64,000 bases of DNA from Chitinophagales bacterium (GTDB lineage: Bacteria > Bacteroidota > Bacteroidia > Chitinophagales > JADJOU01): assembly GCA_016787225.1 (NCBI GenBank), contig JAEUUY010000005.1, positions 62,001-126,000 of the forward strand. Direction: 5' to 3'. Of the stretch, positions 17,072-26,600 are shown in pieces. The position numbers and the translations under genes were made by a program. The stretch's first letter is position 1; each line of letters begins with the position of its first letter. The notes under the pieces are model-generated. The model had not been told where the DNA came from and did no database searches. It was given only the letters and a program-made list of their open reading frames with translations.

Positions 17072-18468
17072 TAGGGTTCTATAAGAATATTGGTTGTTTG
17101 ATTCTCGATAATTTTTAAAGCTCTATACTTGGTATTCTCACTATGTGCGATTCTATTTTTAAACAATAAATAATAGTCTCCAATAGCCAAATCTAAGGTA
17201 GTAACCACATCATTATTAAACGTCAAAACCTTTTCCCAGCTTTTATTATACAGTGTCATCAGCTCCTTATTTTCACGTTTGACTATAAGGGTTCCGCGCG
17301 CACCTGTGGCCATTTCATAAACAGAACCTTCTTTCAAATTGACTGGAGAATAGCGCACCATTGGGTGCATATTGTAGTCAATTATCATTTGACTATCTAC
17401 CCAATGCATATTGGAGACTAAGCCAGTGTGCCATTGGTTGAAGTTCCACTCTTTTGGTCTTAGCAAATACTGATTGCGTCTATTTTTATATGGATTGTTA
17501 TATTTTATCTCACCAGTTATAACCGGTATAGTATAGTGTTGGTGTTTGCCTTTCGTAATAGAGAAGTTTGGCACATAGAAGGATGGGTTAGAATGCACGA
17601 GTAGAGCATATTGATACTGGGGATTGATATTAATTGTATCTTTAGTACGCCGGGTATTGGAAGTGAAAATCAAATTATGCAAATCGATTCGAGAACGCGT
17701 ATCAATGATAGAAAAGGGAACATAGTATGGATAGCTAGTACTATCACTTTTTATAAAATGTATTGTCAAGGTTGTCTTTACAGCTACTTCAGTTAGAATC
17801 GTTTGAACCACTTGCTTGAAAACTTCCTTATTCTTAGCATCGATATATTTCCCGATACACTCTAGATTTTGACTTTCCAAGGAATCTATTCCTAGGCCTA
17901 TGATATAGGGATTGATAAAAATATTTTTTTCGCGGAGCCTTGTTGCCACTTCGCAGGGATTCCCATTGCAGTTTTCGAGACCATCTGTTATAAGAATGAT
18001 AATATTTTGCGTTTTCACATCATCTCCAAAGTCTTTTTCACTCTCAGCTATGGAGTATGCCAAGGGGGTATAACCCTTGGGGGAAAACGCTTTGAGTTGA
18101 CTGTTTACTTTTTCAAAGGTCAATTCTTTAGAGAAAGGTATTTCCAGTTTAGTATCATCACATCGCTGTTGAGTTTTATGGTATTGGTGACCGAGCACCC
18201 GAATCCCAATTTCGAAATCCTTATTTACTTTTTCAAAACTATCGATAAGACTAGAAAGCGTGGTAATAGCCATTTCCCATTTGGTCTCTGACTGCCATCG
18301 CTCATTCATACTACCAGAGCCGTCAAGTATGAATAAGACACGTTTATTGAAAATCTGAGACTCTTCCTGACTCGTCAAATTAATACTAAAAAAAAGAAAA
18401 ATGAGCACCCAAACTTTGCAATAATTTGACAAGTTAAGTATGGAATAGAATGACGAAAAATAATTCAA
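17071..18468 (-). CDS. Secreted von Willebrand factor A domain protein (first of a pair)
   Basis: 465 residues with a hydrophobic N-terminal export segment (VWVLIFLFFSINLTS). A VWA domain follows with MIDAS DGSGSMNERW, Thr segment KGYTPLAYSIAESE and LITDGLENCNGNPCEVA. It is homologous along the VWA part to the downstream gene. The C-terminal region, about 220 residues of beta-rich sequence, is not recognised. It starts 11 bases after the stop of the transketolase N-half gene and is coupled to the next gene by a TAGTG overlap. These are not MoxR-linked VWA proteins; no such ATPase is adjacent. Confidence 0.8.
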   Translation of the reverse strand: MNYFSSFYSILNLSNYCKVWVLIFLFFSINLTSQEESQIFNKRVLFILDGSGSMNERWQSETKWEMAITTLSSLIDSFEKVNKDFEIGIRVLGHQYHKTQQRCDDTKLEIPFSKELTFEKVNSQLKAFSPKGYTPLAYSIAESEKDFGDDVKTQNIIILITDGLENCNGNPCEVATRLREKNIFINPYIIGLGIDSLESQNLECIGKYIDAKNKEVFKQVVQTILTEVAVKTTLTIHFIKSDSTSYPYYVPFSIIDTRSRIDLHNLIFTSNTRRTKDTININPQYQYALLVHSNPSFYVPNFSITKGKHQHYTIPVITGEIKYNNPYKNRRNQYLLRPKEWNFNQWHTGLVSNMHWVDSQMIIDYNMHPMVRYSPVNLKEGSVYEMATGARGTLIVKRENKELMTLYNKSWEKVLTFNNDVVTTLDLAIGDYYLLFKNRIAHSENTKYRALKIIENQTTNILIEP

Positions 18469-18479
18469 AAACCTAAAAT

Positions 18480-19316
18480 TTAAAAATCAGCTAGCGAACT
18501 GGGCAGTTGTGCCATTGCCGCTTCAAATTGCTCTTTATTGGGTGGCGAACCATGCCATTTGTGATTATTTTCCATAAAGTCCACTCCTTTGCCCATTATA
18601 GTTTTCATCAAAATACAGAGCGGCTTTTCCCTATAGGAAAAGTTTTTTGCATTTAAAAGAGTCGTTCTCAATTGGTCATAATCATGACCATCGACCTCTA
18701 TCACCTCCCAGCCGAAGCTCAACCATTTCGCATTGAGATCACCCAAACTCACGACACTATCAACTGTGCCATCAATCTGCTGACCATTCCAATCTATGAT
18801 TCCGACAAGATTATTGACCTTATTACTAGCTGCAAACATGGCTGCTTCCCATACTTGACCTTCCTGCAATTCACCATCACCCATCAAAACAAATACAGTC
18901 TTGTCTTCCCCGTTCATTTTCTTTGCCAAAGCATGACCACAGGCAGCGCTAAGCCCTTGACCCAGAGAGCCTGAAGCAATGCGTACATGATCTAAATGCT
19001 CTGCAGTGGTGGGATGACCTTGAAGTCTGGTATCTATTTTTCGAAATGTGTTTAATTCTTCTAAAGGTATCAAACCTCTTCGTGCCATGGTACTATACCA
19101 GACTGGAGAAATATGTCCATTGGATAGATAAAAAACATCTTGGTTCTTACCCGTCATATCAAATTTTTCTGAATAGTCCATTACATCAAAATACATTGCA
19201 GTAAAAAACTCTACACAACCCAAAGAGCCGCCTGGGTGACCACTTTTGACATTATAAACCATGTGAAGGATATCCCTGCGTATTTGTGTTCGAATTTCTT
19301 GATGGGAATTAGACAT
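18480..19316 (-). CDS. Transketolase, N-terminal (thiamine-binding) subunit
   Basis: 278 residues equal to the N-terminal half of transketolase, as in split two-subunit transketolases. Motifs seen are KSGHPGGSLGCVEFF, RIASGSLGQGLSAACGHAL and the thiamine-diphosphate site MGDGELQEGQVWEA ... IIDWNGQQIDG (GDG followed about 26 residues later by N). It ends naturally (LPSSLADF), so it is not an accidental truncation. The matching C-terminal subunit, usually the next gene, is missing; two VWA genes take its place. Catalysis of C2-ketol transfer in the pentose phosphate pathway would need the other half from elsewhere in the genome. Confidence 0.9.
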   Translation of the reverse strand: MSNSHQEIRTQIRRDILHMVYNVKSGHPGGSLGCVEFFTAMYFDVMDYSEKFDMTGKNQDVFYLSNGHISPVWYSTMARRGLIPLEELNTFRKIDTRLQGHPTTAEHLDHVRIASGSLGQGLSAACGHALAKKMNGEDKTVFVLMGDGELQEGQVWEAAMFAASNKVNNLVGIIDWNGQQIDGTVDSVVSLGDLNAKWLSFGWEVIEVDGHDYDQLRTTLLNAKNFSYREKPLCILMKTIMGKGVDFMENNHKWHGSPPNKEQFEAAMAQLPSSLADF

Positions 19317-19408
19317 AAAATTGATTTTGAGGCAAAATTAAGTCTTTGAATTCATTATGAAAAATAACTTATCCACGCTTTTGGTAGTTTAAGGTTAAAA
19401 GTCTATAT

Positions 19409-19738
19409 AAGGTCTGCTGAAAAACTAGTCAATTCAATGAGACTTGGAGTCGAAGCCTAATTTCTAATAAAACAAGTGCAAGATAGAATAGAAGTAATTT
19501 CAATGTTTTCGTCGAAAAACCTTGCAGCAAATTTCTTAAACCACATAGGCACATAGCATTTTTAGTTAAGGTGCTGTTTTTATAAGGAAACATTTATGAT
19601 AAAGAAAAAAGTATAGATCGCTAAAGCGCTACCACAATAGAATGAGGTCTATGTTCAAGCGGTTTATCGCCTATGTCTTACTTATTTTCCTATGTTCCTA
19701 TGTGGTTAAAAAAATGTTGTGAGTTTAACAGTAAGCCC
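19409..19738. mobile_element. MITE-like or decayed IS element with imperfect terminal inverted repeats
   Basis: Left end GGTCTGCTGAAAAAC (from 19411) and the reverse complement of the right end GGGCTTACTGTTAAAC (to 19738) are similar, and both sides are flanked by TATATA-type sequence (CTATATAA left, TATATATAG right). No intact frame lies inside, but a strong internal inverted repeat does (19539-19556 with 19690-19707). About 330 bp, so a non-autonomous element or IS remnant is likely. It occupies most of the 660-bp gap between the divergent tktN and 19977 genes. Confidence 0.5.
19539..19707. repeat. 18-bp inverted repeat inside the MITE-like element
   Basis: AACCACATAGGCACATAG at 19539-19556 is the reverse complement, with one mismatch, of CTATGTTCCTATGTGGTT at 19690-19707. 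The 133-bp interior is A/T-rich with short stops in all frames. The arms could form a long hairpin in RNA or single-stranded DNA. Confidence 0.75.
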
Positions 19739-19976
19739 TATATATAGATTCGAATGTATCATATTGATATCTATTACTTGGTTTGGAGTAATTGTCCACC
19801 TTAATTCTTTTAAGTAAGACATGTAAAAATGAACATATGGTTTATGATAAATAAGTTAAAATTCGATTTGTTTAGTTTAAGAATGAATTCGCTGAACAAA
19901 TCAATTTGCAAATGCTTGATTTCGTGATTTTTACTATTTATTTTATATTTCTATATTTTCTATAGAATGTTTAAAT
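19739..19976. other. Non-coding leader region before the giant-protein operon
   Basis: AT-rich sequence with no convincing open frame, hairpin terminator or full two-part promoter. An out-of-frame ATG at 19967 gives only six codons before a stop. Confidence 0.4.
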
Positions 19977-20663
19977 TTGTGGGTTAAACAAAAGGTAAAA
20001 TTTGAACGGTTGACTTTAAGAGCAAGCATTATAATAGTATGTATTTTAACATCCATAGCCTTATGGGGTCAAGATAGTTTTGGTATTAGTTATGGCCAAA
20101 CTTTTTCACTAGGACGATTGGCTGATAAATATCAGTTTGAAATTTCGCATCAAGGCAGAAAATTTATTTTAGAAGGCAACAACTTCAATTCGTTTCGATT
20201 TGACACGCCAGGAATATATACTATTCAGAGTAGAGAAATTATCAACTCAAAATATTTTGGTAAAAAAATATTGCAGGATGAACATGACAATCTGCCTAGC
20301 AATTTTGTTATTTATGTGGATTCTATTCAATTCGAATTTGATTCAGAGAGCATTGCAGCATCTGATATTCTTAGTAAAGGTAAAAATATAGGAGGGACAG
20401 AATTGTATATCGAAGTGGAAATTAAGAATTTCTATTCTACTCCAATTTCCTTTCCATCAAAGGTATTAAAGGTCAAGGCAGCAGGGATAGGTGCAGCAGT
20501 GGATGGGGTACTCGTAAAAACCATCCTATTGAATAAGCCTCATCGATTCCGATTCGTATATTCGCTCCAAGGTCAATTTAATGAGCGTGGATATATTCAG
20601 TTCGATTTTGAAAAATTTAATGGTCAACTATCTCCAATAGGCTGGCGTGAAGAAATTAAGTAA
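19977..20663 (+). CDS. Secreted hypothetical protein, partner of the giant repeat protein
   Basis: The frame is open for 228 codons but contains no ATG near its start. A TTG at 19977 or a TTG at 20010 must serve, the second placing a good signal peptide (TLRASIIIVCILTSIALWG, mature chain QDSF) right at the N-terminus. An ATG ten bases upstream (19967) is out of frame, so a small indel in the 5' end is another possibility. The mature protein is beta-rich (for example YVDSIQFEFDSES and TELYIEVEIKNF), and no family is recognised. Its end overlaps the GTG start of the 2436-residue protein by 17 bases, so the two are translated together. Confidence 0.65.
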   Translation: MWVKQKVKFERLTLRASIIIVCILTSIALWGQDSFGISYGQTFSLGRLADKYQFEISHQGRKFILEGNNFNSFRFDTPGIYTIQSREIINSKYFGKKILQDEHDNLPSNFVIYVDSIQFEFDSESIAASDILSKGKNIGGTELYIEVEIKNFYSTPISFPSKVLKVKAAGIGAAVDGVLVKTILLNKPHRFRFVYSLQGQFNERGYIQFDFEKFNGQLSPIGWREEIK

Positions 20664-23600
20664 TTTACTTAACTTTTGGAGATGGATTGTTTTATGCATC
20701 TTCTCCATTTCCTACTCTACAGCCAAGAGTCAATGTCGTATTGAGTGTAATACGAATGCAGGAATTTATTCGGACAACAATGCTCGTACCATTGCTTATG
20801 ACAATATGGGCTCGGGTTTTCATTCGACCTTTGTTTCAGAGAAAAATGGATTTAGAGTATGGGGTGAAAACATGCAGAATAATGGTACAGGTCATCACTT
20901 ATCACCTGTAACAATCAATAGTACTAACTACCCAGCCTTGACTGGAACTGTTTATTTCGTTGGAATTGGTTCTGAATGGGCGGGAAATGTTCAACTCATC
21001 GTTTTAACATCAACTGGTTTATTTGCAAGTGGAACACCTGGCGCAGTTCTTAGTACTGGAATAAAATCTACCAATACTTTTTCAAAATTGACTATAAATG
21101 GGAAAACTGATGGATTACCATCTGGAATTATACCTGATAGTGTAAAAATGATGTTTGTTTGTGCTGAAACTATCATCATTACTACCTGTGGAGGAAGAGT
21201 ATTTGTCCTAGCACAAAGCGCTCGTGTAAGAGGAGACCTCAGTGTAAGCAGCAGTTCAGCTAATACGTGGAGTCAAGTGATGCGAGCTGCTGGGCAACCT
21301 TTAACCAATATCATTGCGACACGAGGAACGGATAGAGCTGCCTTTGCGTTAGCTGCAGATTCCACTATTTGGACATGGGGAGATAATGTTTTACTAGGCA
21401 ATAGCACTGCAAGAGTCAACAGAGATTATGCTAGCCAAATGACTAAACCAAGCGGCCTGGGTGGCATTAAGATGATTCAAATGACAAATTTCAATTTCAA
21501 TTATACCTTTAACCAAACTTCATACTATGTTCTAGGGACGAATAATAGAATCTATTCATTAGGTGAAAATAACAATGGGCAATTAGGCGACAATACTACT
21601 ACAAATAGACTAGCCTGGGTCAATGTACTCAATCCCAATGGAACCACTGTAACAGATGCTACATGGATTACAGCCAATGAACACGACCCCAATTTGCCTA
21701 ACTTAGGCTTTATACGTTCGAATGCCCAAATGGTGACTTGTGGAAACAATTCGATAGCCATGATAGGTAGAGTCAATGGCACAGCGACTTTAATTGGAGC
21801 TACAAATCACCCAGATATTCCGAGTGGTATAAATTCGAATGACACTATTTTATTCTGTGAAATTGGCGGGCATACCTCATCTTACATAAAATATAATACT
21901 CTTCGATATGGTTATGTTGGACATAGAGTGAATGGTTCAGTAGGAGATAATAGCGCAGTGAACAGTACATTAACTAGTGTCAATTTTGTGATACCACCTA
22001 TTATCAATGTGTGTGGTACCCGCTGTGATACTCCCCAAATATATGGCAAACCATTTAACTGCAATGATAGTGTTATGTATTTTGTCATTAAAAGTAAATC
22101 GGGAAATAAGGTAAAATATGAAATCAATAATAATCCAGCAGATAGTGTGATTATTGGTATTTCCGACTCTGTAATTCTAACCTTAACGAATATAGGCGCT
22201 AGTCAAACCTTGAAGATTTTAAAAGTAGAAAATATTGCATGCAACCTTTCTGTTGCGGTTAATGACACCTTGAAATTTACTACCCGAAAAGATAGCTTTA
22301 GAACCATTTGTAGTAATCAATCGGTAGTATTTAATGGAAATATTCTCAATACTACAGGCGTCTATCGTGATACTTTTATAAACTCAAAAGGCTGTGATAG
22401 CTTCTTAGTGCTGCATTTAACCGTCAATGATACCACCAAAAAAGATTCCTTCCTCGCTATCTGTCGCTACAACCCGATTGTATTCAATGGACAAACTGTA
22501 AGTACTAGTGGGGTTTATCGAGATACGTTCATCAATGCCCGTGGTTGCGATAGTTTCCTCTATCTGCATTTAACTGTGAATGATACTTCGCGCAAAGATA
22601 GCTTCCGAACAATTTGCAAAAATCAACCGATTATTTTCAATGGAAATAGTTTGAATGTTTCTGGAATTTATCGAGATACGTTCGTAAATTCAAAAGGATG
22701 TGATAGCTTTTTAGTTTTGAACTTGACTGTGAATGATACGACCAAAAAAGATAGTTTTAGAACGATTTGTAAAAATCAATCGGTGGTGTTTAATGGACAA
22801 ACTTTGAATAATAGTGGCGTCTATCGTGATACTTTCGTGAACTCAAAAGGCTGTGATAGCTTCTTGTATCTCCATTTAACAGTCAATGATACTACCCGAA
22901 AAGATAGCTTTAGAACGATTTGCAAAAATCAGTCAGTGGTATTTAATGGACAAACCTTGAATACCACAGGAGTCTATCGTGATACTTTTGTGAACTCAAA
23001 AGGCTGCGATAGCTTTTTGGTTTTGAACTTGACAGTCAATGATACCACCAAAAAAGATTCCTTCCTCGCTATCTGTCGCTACAATCCGATTGTATTTAAT
23101 GGACAGACTTTAAGTACTAGTGGGGTTTATCGAGATACGTTCGTCAATGCCCGAGGTTGCGATAGTTTCCTCTATCTTCATTTAACTGTTAATGATACTT
23201 CGCGCAAAGATAGTTTCCGAACGATTTGTAAAAATCAACCGATTATTTTCAATGGAAATAGTTTGAATGTTTCTGGAATTTATCGAGATACGTTCGTAAA
23301 TTCAAAAGGCTGCGATAGCTTTTTGGTTTTGAACTTGACAGTCAATGACACGACCAAAAAAGATAGCTTTAGAACGATTTGCAAAAATCAGTCAGTGGTA
23401 TTTAATGGACAAACCTTGAATACCACAGGCGTCTATCGTGATACCTTCATGAACTCTAAAGGCTGCGATAGCTTCTTGTATCTGCATTTGACCGTCAACG
23501 ATACTACCCGAAAAGACAGCTTTAGAACCATTTGTAAAAATCAATCGGTAGTATTTAATGGAAATATTCTCAATACAACAGGCGTCTATCGTGATACTTT

Positions 23601-26600
23601 TGTTAATGCCAAAGGCTGCGATAGTTTCTTGGTGCTGCATTTAACCGTCAATGATACCACCAAAAAAGATTCCTTCCTCGCTATCTGTCGTTACAACCCG
23701 ATTGTATTTAATGGACAGACTTTGAGTACCAGTGGGGTTTATCGAGATACGTTCGTCAATGCCCGAGGGTGCGATAGTTTCCTCTATCTGTATTTAACTG
23801 TGAATGACACTTCGCGCAAAGATAGCTTCCGAACGATTTGTAAAAATCAACCGATTATTTTCAATGGAAATAGTTTGAATATTTCTGGAATGTATCGAGA
23901 CACCTTTGTCAATGCCAAAGGCTGCGATAGCTTCTTGGTTCTTAACTTGACAGTCAATGATACGACCAAAAAGGATAGCTTTAGAACTATTTGTAAAAAT
24001 CAATCGGTGGTATTTAATGGAAATATTCTCAATACAACGGGTGTTTATCGGGATACCTTCGTTAACTCAAAAGGCTGCGATAGCTTCTTGTATCTCCATT
24101 TAACAGTCAATGATACTACCCGTAAAGATAGTTTTAGAACCATTTGCAAAAATCAACCCATTACGTTTAATGGAAATATTCTCAATACTACAGGTATATA
24201 TAAAGATACTTTTGTTAATGCGAAAGGTTGCGATAGTTTCTTGTATCTGCATTTGACAGTCAATGACACCACTAAAAAAGATTCCTTCCTCGCTATCTGT
24301 CGCTACAACCCGATCGTATTCAATGGACAGACTTTGAGTATCAGTGGAGTTTATCGAGATACGTTCGTCAATGTCCGAGGGTGCGATAGTTTCCTCTATC
24401 TGCATTTGACCGTGAATGATACTTCGCGCAAAGATAGCTTCCGAACGATTTGCAAAAATCAACCGATTATTTTCAATGGAAATAGTTTGAATATTTCTGG
24501 AATTTATCGTGACACTTTCGTCAATTCAAAAGGTTGTGATAGCTTTTTGGTTCTGAACTTGACAGTCAATGACACGACCAAAAAAGATAGCTTTAGAACG
24601 ATTTGCAAAAATCAGTCAATGGTATTTAATGGACAAACGTTGAGTACCACAGGCGTCTATCGTGATACCTTCATGAACTCTAAGGGCTGCGATAGCTTCT
24701 TGTACTTGCATTTGACCGTCAACGATACTACCCGAAAGGATAGCTTTAGAACTATTTGTAAAAATCAGTCAGTGGTATTTAATGGACAAACCTTGAATAC
24801 CACAGGCGTCTATCGTGATACCTTCATGAACTCAAAAGGCTGCGATAGCTTTTTGGTTTTGAACTTGACAGTCAATGATACCACGAAAAAAGATTCCTTC
24901 CTCGCTATCTGTCGTTACAACCCAATCGTATTCAATGGACAGACTTTAAATACCAATGGTGTTTATCGAGATACGTTCGTCAATGCCCGAGGTTGCGATA
25001 GTTTCCTCTATCTGCATTTAACTGTGAATGATACTTCGCGCAAAGATAGCTTCCGAACAATTTGCAAAAATCAACCGATTATTTTCAATGGAAATAGTTT
25101 GAATATTTCTGGAGTGTATCGAGATACTTTTGTTAATGCTAAAAGCTGCGATAGCTTTTTGGTTTTGAACTTGACAGTCAATGATACGACCAAAAAAGAT
25201 AGTTTTAGAACTATTTGTAAAAATCAATCGGTGGTGTTTAATGGACAAACTTTGAATAATAGTGGCGTCTATCGTGATACTTTCGTTAACTCAAAAGGCT
25301 GTGATAGCTTCTTGTACTTGCATTTGACCGTCAACGATACTACTCGCAAAGATAGTTTCAAAACCATTTGTAGAAATCAATCGGTAGTATTTAATGGAAA
25401 TATTCTCAATACAACAGGTGTCTATCGAGATACTTTTGTGAACTCAAAAGGCTGCGATAGCTTTTTGGTTTTGAACTTGACAGTCAATGATACCACCAAA
25501 AAAGATTCCTTCCTCGCTATCTGTCGCTACAATCCGATTGTATTTAATGGACAGACTTTGAGTACTAGTGGGGTTTATCGAGATACGTTCGTCAATGCCC
25601 GAGGTTGCGATAGTTTCCTCTATCTGCATTTAACTGTGAATGACACTTCGCGCAAAGATAGCTTCCGAACAATTTGCAAAAATCAACCGATTATTTTCAA
25701 TGGAAATAGTTTGAATGTTTCTGGAATGTATCGTGACACTTTCGTAAATTCAAAAGGCTGCGATAGCTTTTTAGTTTTGAACTTGACCGTCAATGATACG
25801 ACCCGAAAAGATAGCTTTAGAACGATTTGTAAAAATCAAATGGTGACTTTCAATGGACAGAATCTCAACACTACAGGTATTTACAAAGATACATTTACAA
25901 ACTCTAAAGGTTGTGATAGCTTCTTTTATCTGCATTTGACCGTCAACGATACTACCCGAAAAGATAGTTTCAAAACCATTTGTAAAAATCAATCGGTGGT
26001 GTTTAATGGAAATATTCTCAATACTACAGGTATATATAAAGATACTTTTGTTAATGCGAAAGGCTGTGATAGTTTTTTGGTGCTGCATTTAACCGTCAAT
26101 GATACCACAAATTATTTCTTTACGAAAAGTATATGCCAAGGTGATAGTTTTTATTTCAATAGTAACTTCCGTTTAAATAGTGGAAATTTCAAGGATACAC
26201 TAATAAATATAGCTGGTTGTGATAGCTTTGTTTATCTTCAACTTACTGTAAATCCATTGCCCATAGCCAATGCAGGAAGAGATACTATAAGAATAAATTG
26301 TTCAGGAGATAGTGTTCAGCTCGGATCTGCCTCTATACCAAATCATAGCTATCGGTGGTTCCCCGACCTTAATTTAAGTAATGGTAGAATTGCTCAGCCC
26401 TATTCAAAGGTCGCAAACACAACGACTTATTATATGACTATTATGAATGACATAACTAATTGTGAAAATACAGATACTATCAAAATTACAGTTCGTGAAA
26501 GCCAAATGGTAGTCGAGTCTATAACATATAATCTCAAATGTAAAAACAGCCGAGACGGTATGATAAACTTACAAGCGAAAAAAGGGTTTGCTCCTTATCA

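Noticed and set aside
23392-26088. Several antisense open frames across the repeat array
   Set aside because: They repeat the same peptide pattern because they are mirror images of the sense repeats; no start context or independent conservation.
22288-26112. Regular direct repeats that might suggest a CRISPR array
   Set aside because: The period is 153 bp, all units stay in one long reading frame, there are no unique spacers and no cas genes are nearby; it is a protein repeat.
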